A DNA stretch of 64,000 bases from Dugong dugon (Eukaryota; Chordata; Mammalia; Sirenia; Dugongidae), in the NCBI GenBank assembly GCA_030035585.1, contig CM057481.1, positions 53,825,128-53,889,127 on the forward strand. The letters run 5' to 3'. The position numbers and the translations under genes were made by a program. This document shows positions 22,530 through 33,240 of the stretch, piece after piece; position 1 is the stretch's first letter; each line of letters begins with the position of its first letter. The notes under the pieces are model-generated. The model saw only the letters and a list, made by a program, of their open reading frames with translations, had not been told where the DNA came from and made no database searches.

Positions 22530-23842
22530 TATTTATTTATTTTATGTTTGCTTGCTGTGTCCTAGCTTCTTGTTTTGTTTTATTTTGATATGCCCAAATA
22601 GCCTGCTTGTGTGAGCTAGTTTGATTATTGGTGCCTCTGAAGCTCTAACGTCCTGTCACCAGGTGGTTAGATCTGTTACTAGGTATGTGAGCCCAGGAGT
22701 CTGTTTACTTTTCTTGTATGAATTCAGCTCAGGTTTCCAGGCACTTGGTCACCAAGTGTGTGGTGCAGGCTCTCACTTACAGTCCTATACAGGCAGGGGT
22801 GATTGGTGTAGGACAGGTATCTGGCTGCAGTAGGGGGTCACGTGCTGAGAAAGGGGGCCAACAGTGGTCCCTGAGTGTCTGGGAGGAAAGAGTATCCCTG
22901 TTCCCTAGAGGGTGTACGTGGGTGGGTTTTACAGCCAGGCTATGGGCAAGCAATGCTGTTGGCTGTAAGGACTGGGAGCACCACTTATTCTTGGACCCCT
23001 GTCATGGGTGGCTAGGTTGCATGGGTGAAGCCACCAGTCCTCAGGCTCCTGATGTCGGTAGCTGAGGACCCTGCTTAATGGGCAGAGTGGTGTCCAATGT
23101 CATGAACCTGTCACTGCACCATATAGCTGATACAGTTGAAGTTAGGCTTCAGGTATACACCCTGTTGTACTGTGCTAATGAAGGCCTACACTGTTGAAAT
23201 GGGCTCACACAGGTCTATGCAGGGGTGACCCCTTATGCCTTTGCATAGGCAAAGGAGCTGTGCCTACCCTGAGTTCCCAGCTTAGGTGAGCTGGCAGATT
23301 ATTTTTTCCTGTTTGTTAATTTGTTCCTTCTCCAAGGCCGGGAGAATGGCTCAGAGTGTCTGACAGGTCATACTTCCGGCCCAGAGGACTCAGCAGTCAC
23401 TGAAGCTGGCCTAGGACCCAGTGCAGAGAGAGGAGGGGGCAGGCAAATGGAAGAGAGGCTTTTGCCAAAGGTGGTGTTTTTTGATTCACGCAGTAGCTTA
23501 GACATATGTACTTATCTTTTGCTGATTGTGTGCCACTTTCCACTGGTTCTGGACGCTTGAGTAGACTCTCTGCTGCTCAGCCTCTCCCAGTGTGGAAAAC
23601 GTGTCCTGAGCACCACTGCTTGCCTCACCATGCATGCCAGCTGATCCGGCCTGAAGGGTCCCAGTTCTACCTGGGTCAGGTCTGGCTATTCCTTGCTGCT
23701 TAGTCTGATTCCTCAACTTTGCCTTTGATGTTCAGGGCTCCTAGATTGTCATATATAATCAATTCACTTGTTTTTTTGGGTATTCTTTTTTAAGAGGGAC
23801 AACAGGAAGTGTCTGACTATTCTGCCATCTTGGCCCCGCCCC
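22530..23842 (-). promoter_or_regulatory. L1 5' UTR and internal promoter
   Basis: A GC-richer block between ORF1 and the L1 5' end, with several G-rich tracts. The extreme 5' end contains caagatggc (minus strand, about 23824-23832), the YY1-type motif that positions L1 transcription in well-studied mammalian L1s. Open frames on either strand here (for example 22718-23065, 23321-23560) are UTR noise. Activity cannot be judged from sequence. Confidence 0.7.
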
Positions 23843-23989
23843 TAGTTGTTAGTTCTTGTATATGTATATTTTTTAGACTAATTTTTGAGGATCAGTTGAA
23901 AAGTATACACATAGACACATACACAAACCTTGCAGATTTCAAAGGGATTCATGGACATCTCCCCAACCAAGGACCAAAGTCCCTTGAAA

Positions 23990-24500
23990 GGTTTCCTGGC
24001 TAAGAAGCCCTGTTTAACCTTCTAGTGAGACTTACCTAGTCTAGGTCTCTGCATTTGTCTCTGTCTTCACTTCTACCAGGCTCCTGCCCACTCACAATGC
24101 CTCTTGATTTTCCTGCAACATGACAAGCTTGTTCCTGCCTCACAGCCTTTGCATTTGCTGTTCCTGCTTCCCAGAATGCTCTTTCCTAGATTTTCAGAAT
24201 GGCTCCATATTATTGTTTGGGTTGGCCCAGTGAGCACTTCTTCATAGGCTTTCCTTGACCCCTCTAATACAAAATGATGACCCTCTTTTCCAACCTCTCG
24301 ATCACATTTTATTGTATTGTTAGAGCATTATTTCTACATTAACTTACCTTGATAATGTGTCTGTTTACTTGTTTATTGTCTATCTCCCTCCTCCTTTACA
24401 ATATAAGCTTCATGAGACCTTCTGTGTTCCCAGCCCTGATAACAGTGTCTGACACATAGTAAGCACTTAATATATACGGTTAATGAATTAATTAATATAA
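23990..24500 (+). mobile_element. L2 LINE 3' end
   Basis: Ordered L2 blocks: cctgcctcacagcctttgca, then ctgttcctgcttcccagaat and gctctttcctagattt. Later come gtttattgtctatctccctc, ataagcttcatgagacc, and the terminus gtgtctgacacatagtaagc. About 500 bp is retained. Confidence 0.8.
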
Positions 24501-24570
24501 TGAGCTGAGGAAGTATTTAAAAAATCCTATTTTTTATCTTTACAGTCCTAATCTACTTGAAGATAAAGGG

Positions 24571-24588
24571 AAAAAAAAAAAAAAAAAA
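24571..24588. repeat. Poly(A) tract
   Basis: Eighteen A residues between the L2 end and a hAT-type element. No clear retroposon body precedes it. Confidence 0.85.
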
Positions 24589-24607
24589 CTTAACAGAGGT
24601 ATTTTCC

Positions 24608-24826
24608 AGGACTAGGTTTCTCCACCTTAGCGTTATGGACATGTTGGACCAGATAATTCTTTATTATGGGGAGATCTCCTGTACATTGTAGGATGTTGAG
24701 AAGTTCCTGGCCTCTACCCATTAGATGCCAGTAGCACCTCTCCAGTTGTCTCATCCAAAAATGCCTCCAGATACAGCCAAATATGTCCTGGGGGCAAAAT
24801 CACTCCAGGTTGAGAAACATTCCATT
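24608..24826 (+). mobile_element. hAT-Charlie-type non-autonomous element
   Basis: ggtttctccaccttagcgtt at the left mirrors gttgagaaacattcc at the right as degenerate inverted ends. Between them are ataattctttattatgggg, cattgtaggatgttgagaag and ctctacccattagatgccag, blocks I associate with old mammalian hAT elements. It encodes no transposase. Confidence 0.7.
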
Positions 24827-24835
24827 AGGCTAATA

Positions 24836-25707
24836 AGTGGTCATCTGCAGATACCCTGATTCCTGTGCTTAGATTTTCATTGCTTGGATGGCACAGAAGA
24901 TTGATATCTGAAACATACCCAAGAAATCGAAATATAAGTCTAGGCACAGGAGCCTATGGTGTTGGAGTGGAGGCCTGTGCTTTGAGAAGTACGCTCCTAG
25001 ATGTTGTCACCAGCAAAGGAAGTATTAATGTTTCTTGTGGACCTGAAAGGAGCTGTATGCATGAGGGAGCCAAGTGGGCACCCTAGAAGGCCAAGGGCAC
25101 TTTAATAGGAAGAAGTTGTAGGTGACTCTCTGGGTGCCTACAGGCTAAGAAGGTGTCAAAAGCAACCAGCTGGAATTGAGGTAACCCCTTGTCCCCATGT
25201 CAAGTGAGCTGCAGAGAGAGTTGCCTACTGAACAGGGCATCTGGGAAGAACTCACAAAAATACTCATAAGAGAAAGGATCAGTTTTAAACCCCTACCAAA
25301 CCCAGACATCATCCATGTTGGGTCATCACACAGTACCTGAACACTCCTGTATCCTTTTGGTCTAGTTCCATGCCCTGCTCCAATTTGGCAACAATCTGAA
25401 TTTGAGGTTACCAAGCTGGGTTAGGAGGGATAGAAGCTCAAGGCAGAGAAACAAAGAAGCTGACCACAGTGCCTTTTCTACCTGAAGCCTTCACTTCTGC
25501 ACCAGGAAAAAAGGAGCTTCAATTTTCAATAAACTGTTACATGACTATTACATGGGAATGGATGTTTAAATTATTGGACTGTGATTGTGGCATGGCCTAA
25601 TAGTGGTCAGAAACATCTTGAAACTATAGGAGCTTTCATCCAGAAAAGCTTCTGCCTGCTGATTGAATTTAAAGGGACTGTAGAACACAAAAATATAGTT
25701 GTTTTAG
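24836..25707. other. Unassigned DNA
   Basis: No gene or repeat recognised. The minus-strand frame 25145-25414 (89 codons) has no domain. Confidence 0.4.
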
Positions 25708-26525
25708 GAATTGTTGTAGTTAGCTGCCTTTGATTCAGCCCTCATGTCTTAGTTATCTAGCGGTGTTATAACACAAATACCATGAGTGGACGGCTGTAAC
25801 AAAGAGAAATTTATTCTCTCACAGTTTAGGAGACTAGAAGTCTGAATTCAGGGCTCCAGCTCTAGGGGAAGGCTTTCTCTGTTGGCTCTGGGGAAAGGTC
25901 CTTGTCATCAGTCTTCCCCTGGTCTAGGAGCTTCTCAGTGCAGGGACCCCAGGTCCAAAGATGTGCTCTGGTACTGGCTCTGCTTTCTTGGTGGTAGGAA
26001 GTGCCTCTGTCTTTCTGCTTGCTTCTCTCTTTTATATCTCAAAAGAGACTGACTCAAGACACAACCTAATCTTGTTGATTGAGTCCTGCCTCGTTAATAT
26101 AACTGCCTCTAATCTTGCCTCATTAACATCATACAGGTAGGATTTAGGACACATAGGAAAATCACATTAGATGACAAAATGGTAGACAATCACACAATAC
26201 TGGGAATCATGGCCTAGCCAATTTGGCACACATTTTGGGTGGATACAATTCAACCCATAACACCTCAATTCATGGAAACTCCACACACAATGGAACAAAA
26301 TGCTGCCTGGTCTTGTGCCATTCCCATGATCAGTTGGAGATCAGATCGTTGTGATCCACAGGGTTTCCATTGGCTGGTTTTTGGAAACAGATAGCCAGGT
26401 CTTTCTTCTAGTGTATCTTAGTCTGGAAGCCACCCTGAAACCTATTTAGTATCATAGCAACACACAAGCCTCCACTGACAGGCAGGTGGTGGCTGCACAT
26501 GAGGTGTATGGTTTGTGCTTGATTG
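25708..26525 (-). mobile_element. tRNA-Gly-headed SINE, split by an LTR
   Basis: The tail half (25708-25744, ttgttgtagttagctgcc) and body half (26263-26525) are collinear with 34072-34409. Shared blocks are catgatcagttggagatcag, cctatttagtatcatagcaa and cacacaagcctccactgaca. The tRNA-like head is not recognisable here. The LTR between the halves has an exact 5-bp target duplication. Confidence 0.75.
25745..26262 (-). mobile_element. Solo LTR, ERVL/MaLR-like, 518 bp
   Basis: It begins tgtcttagttatctag and ends cccataaca, the antisense of a tg...ca LTR. It is flanked by cctca on both sides (25740-25744, 26263-26267). Three close relatives and one shorter copy are in this window. No internal retroviral sequence is present, so it is a solo LTR. 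Confidence 0.85.
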
Positions 26526-28614
26526 ACCTAATAGTTACATGACTTTTATCTCTAGGTTCCCAATGCTAGCACATAATAGACAACAAATATTTGTGGAATT
26601 ATTGGCTTTAAAAATAATCTCTCCATACTTCTGTATATTTGTGGGCATTATCTGCCCTGTGATCACTGAAAAGATGAATTTTCTGTGACATTCAAGTCAC
26701 CAAAGAATGAAATGAACTGTAACCTCAAAACTCTTTTAAGGTTTTGCTAATCATTTTCCTCTGATTTGATTAGATTATAAACTTTTTGACTCAAGATCAG
26801 GGCACAATCCCTTTCACCTTCTTCTCTCCCATACCGCTGATCATACCCTCTAGCAATCTTTCCAACTGGCAACTCTGACACTGTGCAGCAATTTACACAG
26901 CTCAACTCAGCTTTAGTTTCCAACCATGGCTTGTAAGGTAAAACACTGTAATCATTAGGTCCTGTTCTAAAGTGGAAGAATATGATGGAGAATCTATGAT
27001 CCAGGATGAGGCCAGTGTGAACTAACTGTGACATTCCATCAAATATTGCATTCTTAATGTCATGGAGAGTTACTTCCTGCATGGGTGATGAAGTACGGGT
27101 CAGCTGACAGGCTCTTGCTTAACCGTACTCATTGGCCTTGGTATGTTCATGCCAATTCATTGTTTTATAACATATTGGCTCACATTGAAAATGAGGATTC
27201 AATTTGAGATTTTATTGTTAACCTTTAAGGCCTTTGGAGGCAGTGTTGGGCTCCTGTGCTGACAGTAGCTAACTGAAGTTTATGCTCCCATTTGTAGGTG
27301 TCTATCAACCATGATTTTACATTGACATGTCCTCATTGTCTCCCACTCATTTTCAACAATGCTTAACATAAAAATTACTTTTTTTCATATTTGAATAAAA
27401 TTTAGCCACTAGTATCCCATCCTTGCTGTAACTTTCAAGTGGAGTTCATCTTTGGATATCAACCTATTTGGCTTTCTTGTTTTTATGCTTGATGACATTT
27501 TTGCTCTTTCTTATTGTGACTTGAATCTGAACAGAAGCACAGCAAGGTCTTATGAAGGGTGACTTAGAATACTACTCCCAAGCCAATCATGGAACGAGCT
27601 GCCAAATTTTCCTTTTAGCATGAAAACCTACCAGTTCTGAGGTTCTTTGAATGTGTTAAAATAAATGATTACTATGAGTTTGACATGAGTCTCAGGAGAA
27701 AAGCATGGGAAGAAACAGGATATACTTGATATGAGGGAACATTGTGAGATATTGAGCATTGGACTTGACCAGAGTGTACCTAGAATTGAAGAATTTATTT
27801 TAGGCCAGGAATTGCATGCAATTTACTAGGCAACAATGGCATCAAGATGCCTTAGAAATGATGACAACTGTTCTGGCCATATCTCAGAAACTCTGGCAAA
27901 GTAAATTAGATGATACATCCAAAGCAATCTCCGTTTCTTTAATGAAATGTTTTCTTTTTCTTTTTAAAGTACTGTAATGGCTACATGAGGTTCCTTAGAT
28001 TATTTCATTTTGCTTTATTTATGCTCTTCTACGGCAAATGGATGGGCAAGGAAAGAGTATATTTTCCTATAAACGAGTGAACTCATAAATAATGGTCTTG
28101 GTTGTGTAAAAACTGGCTCTATTCAGAGAGATGTTTTTAATAAATGCAAATATTTTTAGTTTTTCGTGTGTACAGCCTAGATTTCTTAAGGCTTGGGCTG
28201 TTATCCAACATATCATCAGGTATGGAAAGAGGTCTATTGTACTCCGTACTGGCAAAAAGCTTACTAAAGTGAAGCTAAAAGAGTTATGGCATGTGGCCAA
28301 TTCTACCATCAATTCCCCAGCTTATTTCTCTGTTCCTCCCTTGGAATATAGCCATTTACCCCCCTTTTATTTGTATAAAGAACAAAGCAACCTGCTTCTT
28401 TTATTAGAATTTTTTAAAATTTTTTGTGTTGTTTGTTTTAATAGGCAGTATCAAGGGCCATGATAGCCCATCATACTCCAAATCTAAAATTTTATGATGA
28501 GATGACCTAGAAGTTTAAATTCGTGAAATGTCAGAAATATTTTAACAATACATGTTTGAGTTCTGGATTATGATTACTCTTAAGGGTCTTTCTATATGAC
28601 TAGACTTTTAATAA
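26526..28614. other. Unassigned DNA
   Basis: A short L2-like end may lie at 26545-26600. The minus-strand frame 26747-27082 (111 codons) and the opposed frames at 28067-28463 show no domain, signal peptide or splice context I can recognise. No evidence raises them above chance. Confidence 0.4.
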
Positions 28615-28744
28615 GTGGGAAAAATAAAAGTGTTTGTTGCTGAGCAGAAAGCAAACAATGTAAATATCTTTCAGCAACATAACTGGTTGAAAGATGCTGA
28701 TCAACTCTTTGCAGAGCAGAAGATTTTATTTTCTGGGATATCTA

Positions 28745-29190
28745 TAACAATATCATGGGATGTATCAGACATCTTCCATTTCTGTCTTCAGATCCTCTCT
28801 CTACCCTCTCTATCTGCTCTCTGCTCTGGAAGGCTGATCTTTTTGGCTTTTGGTTGGGTTCAGTTGGTGGGAAACCTCTTCAAGAGTTTGGCAAAACTGA
28901 AAAGAGTGATATTATATATTTCTTTCTTGGTTCCATCCCTGCAAGTCACCTTGGTGTACCTTGTCAGAAGATAATTGATCCTTTCAAGGTGGTTGACTCT
29001 GTACAATTTTCTCCTTTCAAGTTCTGGTAACCACTTATTCTATACGTTTCTTCAGGCCTAGAGGTGGTACTAGCTCAACTGCTACCAGCCCCTGTTATGG
29101 TTCTTCTCCAAGCACATTTTTTGAAAAATCCCTTGGTAAATAAACCTTTCTTAAGTTATCTGCTTAAGTGTCCCATCTGTTTTCTGTTTC
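28745..29190 (+). mobile_element. Ancient interspersed repeat, class uncertain
   Basis: Blocks gctgatctttttggcttttg, then gttgggttcagttggtggga, ttcaggcctagaggtggtac and cttaagtgtcccatctgttt follow the order of a widespread old mammalian repeat I remember but cannot name. The frames 28615-28974 and 28755-29030 overlap it and are not gene evidence. Confidence 0.45.
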
Positions 29191-30500
29191 TACATGTTTG
29201 CAGATACATGGGGCAATAGAAAATAGGGAAGATGTGAAACATATATCAGAGAAATCAGGAATGAGTGAAGCTAATCCAAAAGTGAGTAGTGGAGGTGGGT
29301 GAAGAATAAGGTTCAAGTATAACTCTATCATTAGATCAAGGAAATAAAATTTGTAGGAAAGATGAAAGTCTTCAAATATCTGTGGAGCTGTCATATGAAG
29401 AATAGATTTATATTTAGGTACTTTTTTTATAGAGAGCAGGATTTGTAGCATATTGGTAGAAGCAAGGAAGGTAGATTTTGATTAAATATAATGAAGCATT
29501 TACACTTCTCTGAACATGAAATGGTTTGCTTCATCAAGAAATGAGTAATTTACTAACAAAACCTGTTCAAGTGGTGGTAGAGGGATTACTTTTTGAGATA
29601 GAAAAGAGTAGATTCTTGTATTGGGAGAAATATGGGACTATATGTCCTAAGATTCCTTCTGATTCTAAGATTCTGTGTTTCAGTGATCTCAATGTAACCT
29701 AGATAAAACACAGGGCTTCATAGGGCTCAGTTTGGAGCCACATTAGAGAAATGCAGACCATAAATTGTAATTCAAGTTAAAATAACAACAGCCTTTTTTT
29801 TTTTTTTTTATTGCTTGGACACCACTAAAAGAGATTTAATCAATTAACTAGCAAAGACTTCTTATATTCTCCTTCCTCTGTTTCTTTGGCTCCTTCTTTC
29901 TCTTCCAAAGGTGCTACTACCAACTCTCTTTTTACCTATTCTTAACTCTTTCCATCAGTATTCTCCTAGCCACCTAGTAGACATCTACTAAGGTCTTATC
30001 TTTCCACTGCTCCACCCAATTCTTGTTGTGCAGTTTTTTTCTCTCTACTGAAAGATAATTCCCTACAACTTCTTCTTGAGGTTTTCTCTCCACTGCCTAC
30101 CCCCAGATATACAATAAGAATGGACGTCATAGTGGTGGATAGTACTGTGCTGACAATGCCTAGGTGGTGAGGAAAACGGTGTTAGTAATCGGTAGAGAGG
30201 AAGGAAAGGAAGTTTTGACTCATTAATATTTTTCATCTCTATCACATGAGTGTCTCAAGCAAGTAAGCTATTTACAATATAAACATACTACTTTTAATAC
30301 ATCATATTTATGTAAGAATTTGTTTAGATGGGTTGTTGAACACAAGAAAACTATTCATAAAAATGGAATTTGACACTGTAATAAAAAAGCTTTAAATAAA
30401 GCATCTTTTGGTTGAATTGCAGTCACAGATTTCCATGAGTTTAAGTCATACCATTTTTATTTACTGCTTGCATTGCCCATAACTTTCAGCAGGTAAGCTG
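29191..30500. other. Unassigned DNA
   Basis: No gene or family recognised. There is a poly(T) tract at 29794-29809. Frames such as 29164-29451 (minus) have no domain. Confidence 0.4.
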
Positions 30501-30504
30501 AATT

Positions 30505-30694
30505 TTCCCATGACTCAATTTTCCCATCTAAAGAATGGTGATAATGATAGTATTTAACATGTGGGGAATATTGTGAAGCTGAAATTATATACCTCTACAC
30601 AGCGCCTAGCAAGGTATGAGTCACATAATAATGGTAAGTCAATGATCACCATTATTGCTATTGCTTTTACTGTTATAATTTCTATTATAGTAAG
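30505..30694 (+). mobile_element. MIR, 3' part
   Basis: actcaattttcccatctaaa, gaatggtgataatgatagt, and cgcctagcaaggtatgagtc correspond to the MIR order 'cctcatctgtaaaatgggga ... cttagcacagtgcctggc'. An AfroSINE interrupts its end. Confidence 0.65.
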
Positions 30695-30705
30695 TATTAT
30701 TATAA

Positions 30706-30918
30706 GGAGTCCCTGGGTGGCACAAACAGTTAAGTGCTCAACTACAAGCCAACAGGTTGGAGGTTCGAATCCACCCAGAGACACCTCGGAAGACAGGCCT
30801 GGCAATCCGCTTCCAAAAGATCATGGCCTTGAAAACCCTATGGAGCAGTTCTACTCTGAACCTGTGGGGTCACCATGAGTTGGAATTGACTTGACAGCAA
30901 CTAATAACAATAATAAAA
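30706..30918 (+). mobile_element. AfroSINE, full length with 11-bp target duplication
   Basis: It opens ggagtccctgggtggcacaa, the B-box is ggttcgaatcc, the body is aagacaggcctggc, and the tail is gacttgacagcaactaataa followed by an A-rich end. It is flanked by tattattataa (30695-30705 and 30919-30929), identical on both sides. It is one of the best preserved of the older subtype. Confidence 0.95.
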
Positions 30919-31034
30919 TATTATTATAACTATATAAGCTGTATATTATTTGGGTATTAAATTTTAGCTTGAAATTTTTATGAAAAACAAGGTTAATGAA
31001 AAAGTTTTGATTATATTTATGGTAAAGACTAGTT

Positions 31035-31440
31035 AGGAGGACATCCAAGTAATTCTTTCTTCTTCCTAGATTATATGTCCCAGTCTCTTCTGCAGTTAGA
31101 TGCGGCCATATATTTGAAAACTATTCAATGGAATGGAATGGGAGATAATATGTATCACTTTCAGGACTGGTACATAAAAGTCTTCTCATGCTCAATCCTA
31201 CATGATTGTTACCTTTTTGTGACCTGATGCACCTGAGAAGGTCACCTCGGAAGCCAAATCTTAAAGATGGCAGAGCCATAAGGTAGAGAGCCTTGGATCC
31301 CCAGAACAGTGCTAGAAAGAGCGCCACTAGCCAATCTGAAACACTTATTTTGGACTTTACTTGAGCATGAAATGAAATTCTATCATCTTTAAGAGCATTC
31401 ACTTATTAGTATGTTTGCTATAACAGCCAGGGTTACATAG
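31035..31440 (+). mobile_element. MaLR/MLT1-like LTR remnant (tentative)
   Basis: The sequence has the arrangement of an old MLT1-type LTR: gcggccatatatttg, then gtgacctgatgcacctgaga, agatggcagagcc, ccttggatccccagaacag and cacttattttggactttact. Ends and subfamily are uncertain. Confidence 0.45.
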
Positions 31441-31889
31441 CTCATACAATTACATACTGAGTCTATCGCAAGTAACTTACAAAAATCTCTCACTAAACTA
31501 ATCTTATTAGAGTAAAAAGTCCATTACGTTAATTTAAAATGTCAAATATTTTTTATTTTCATTCATAGAGCTTCCTTGTACTTTATTTCTTTTAACATGT
31601 TTTAAAGGCTTTATTTCATTCGTTTCAAAGTGTTTTAACATGTTGCTTGAATATTATGTCAATATTTTACTTCTGCCAACGTGCTGCTAATTTTTTCTTC
31701 TTCTTCTTGTAATTTTGATCTTAACTGTTTACAGGTTATTGATAGACTTGTTTATCCTAAAAAGATTATTGAAGTCATAACCCCCAATACCTGTGAACAT
31801 GACCTTGTTTGGAAATGGGGTCTTTGAAAATGTTATCAGTTAAATTAACATGAAGTGATACCAGAGTAAATTGGGTCCCAATCCAATCA

Positions 31890-32048
31890 CCCTGTTGCTG
31901 TTGCCATCGAGTCGATTCCAACTCATAGTGACCCTATAGGACAGAGTAGAACTGCCCCATAGGGTTTCCAAGGAGCAGTTGGTGGGTTATGAACGGCTGA
32001 CCTTTTTAGCTAACAGTCGAGTTCTTAGCCACTGCGCCACCAGGGCTG
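31890..32048 (-). mobile_element. AfroSINE with internal deletion
   Basis: ttgccatcgagtcgattcca and gccccatagggtttccaagg jump to agcagttggtgggttatgaa, so about 40 bases of body are missing. It ends gccactgcgccaccagggct. Identical flanks caatccaatca (31879-31889, 32049-32059) prove one insertion. Confidence 0.93.
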
Positions 32049-32127
32049 CAATCCAATCATAGTGGTATTCTTTAAAAGAGGAGAAAAGATATACCTAGAG
32101 AAGGAAGACAGCCATATAAGGACAGTT

Positions 32128-32266
32128 ACCACATTTTCCCGCAGATAATGCACCCACACAAATAACGTGCCCACACATATAATGTGCACAGGAAAATAAC
32201 GTCTGAGGGGGTTGCATGGTAGGCAAAAATGTATAACGCATGCATTATTTGTGTAAAAATATGGTA
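32128..32266. mobile_element. Small inverted-repeat (MITE-like) element
   Basis: The 25-bp ends (32128-32152 and 32242-32266) are inverted copies matching at 20 of 25 positions, beginning taccacatttt and taccatatttt. The interior holds about three copies of an ataacgtgcccacaca-like unit. It interrupts an LTR. A TA occurs at each edge, compatible with a Tc1/mariner-type target, but the edge could be placed elsewhere. It encodes no protein. Family unknown to me. Confidence 0.6.
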
Positions 32267-32458
32267 TACTGCATCTGCAAGCCAAGGAATGCCTGGGGCT
32301 ACCAGAAGCCAGAAGAGACAAGAAAGTGTCTTCTTTTAGAGCCCTCCTAGAGAACATGGCCCTATTAATACCCTGAATATAGACTACTAGCCTACAGAAC
32401 TGTGAGACAATAAACTTGTGTTCTTATAAGCCACCTAATTTGTGGCATTTTGTTACAG

Positions 32459-33240
32459 CAGCCCTGGGAAAGGTTGCGTATGGCGTTCACCACAATGTCT
32501 TATAAATAGGTATCTAATACATTTATTTACTAATAATGGGAAGTAGGAGGTAAACGGAAAACAATCAGACATTTTGCCACAAAATTCATAAGCTCAATGG
32601 GAAGCATTAGTGACAATTGTTTTGGTATTATGTAGATGGAAAAGCTGTGTCTTGGTTAAATTTTTCTTTTTTTTGGTTTAATTTTGATACTTTATGTATT
32701 TAGTTTCTTTTTTGCGAATACTATAAACTCTGAGTCAGAATCCCAGAAAGAGTACCTAATTAAATTAGCATGATAATGATGTAACTATCTATGGAAGCAA
32801 AGTTGCCACAGATTAATAGAAATTATAGCAATAACAACATTCTTCAGGATGCCTTGGAAACATGGAAGAATCACTCCTTAAATGGATAATGTGCTCTAAA
32901 TGGTTGAGTAGAGATGTTAAGAGAGAGACAAAGTGATAAAGATAAGAAGAAGGGGAGAAGGCATGGGAAAGGAGAAGAGAAGGAAGAGGAGGAGGGGAAG
33001 GAGAAGGAGAGAAAGAGAGATTAGACTACTAAAGGGTGTCTAATTTTGATTGTAAATGCAGATTTCCATGCTAAGTACCAATAATAATGGCATCATCATC
33101 AATAATAATGTCATCATTATCAATAATAAAAACAAGTAACAATTCTTCCATACATTTTACAGTTAGGAAAGTAATTTCACATTAACTTATTTAATAACAT
33201 AATCCTTATACAATATTATGATTGTTGCTGGTATGTTTGT
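32459..33240. other. Unassigned DNA
   Basis: No gene recognised. It contains a purine-rich GGA/GAA tract (32935-33022) and an AAT/CAT trinucleotide-rich patch (33078-33132). Confidence 0.45.
32935..33022. repeat. Purine-rich (GGAGAA)n-like tract
   Basis: Nearly pure A/G on this strand for about 90 bases with irregular GAAGGA units. It is the kind of tract that can adopt triplex DNA, but no function is implied. Confidence 0.85.

Larger units (their letters stand above)
15389..23842 (-). mobile_element. L1 LINE reaching its 5' end, internally duplicated
   Basis: A single antisense insertion of 8.45 kb. The order from right to left is 5' UTR (23842-22530), ORF1, short spacer, ORF2 (from 20974 leftward) and a long 3' UTR. 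The right end is a classic L1 start, with ggggcggggccaagatggc on the minus strand. The flanks tagttgttatttctt (15374-15388) and tagttgttagttctt (23843-23857) match at 14 of 15 positions and mark the whole block as one insertion. Inside it, the 3' UTR and ORF2 C-terminal region occur twice (15620-16726 and 17263-18370). All frames are broken, so it is inactive. Confidence 0.88.
31772..32458 (+). mobile_element. MaLR/MLT1-like LTR carrying two insertions
   Basis: LTR pieces are 31772-31889, 32060-32127 and 32267-32458. Diagnostic blocks: gaacatgaccttgtttggaa, ggagaaaagatatacctaga, catctgcaagccaaggaatg and, at the right, acttgtgttcttataagcca followed by tttgttacagcagccc. It hosts an AfroSINE and a small inverted-repeat element. 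Confidence 0.75.

Noticed and set aside
26747..27082. 111-codon minus-strand frame
   Set aside because: No recognisable domain, no splice or promoter context. Its length is unremarkable among many frames in 64 kb of decayed repeat DNA.
28615..29030. Two overlapping plus-strand frames (119 and 91 codons)
   Set aside because: They overlap an old interspersed repeat in different frames and neither shows a domain.
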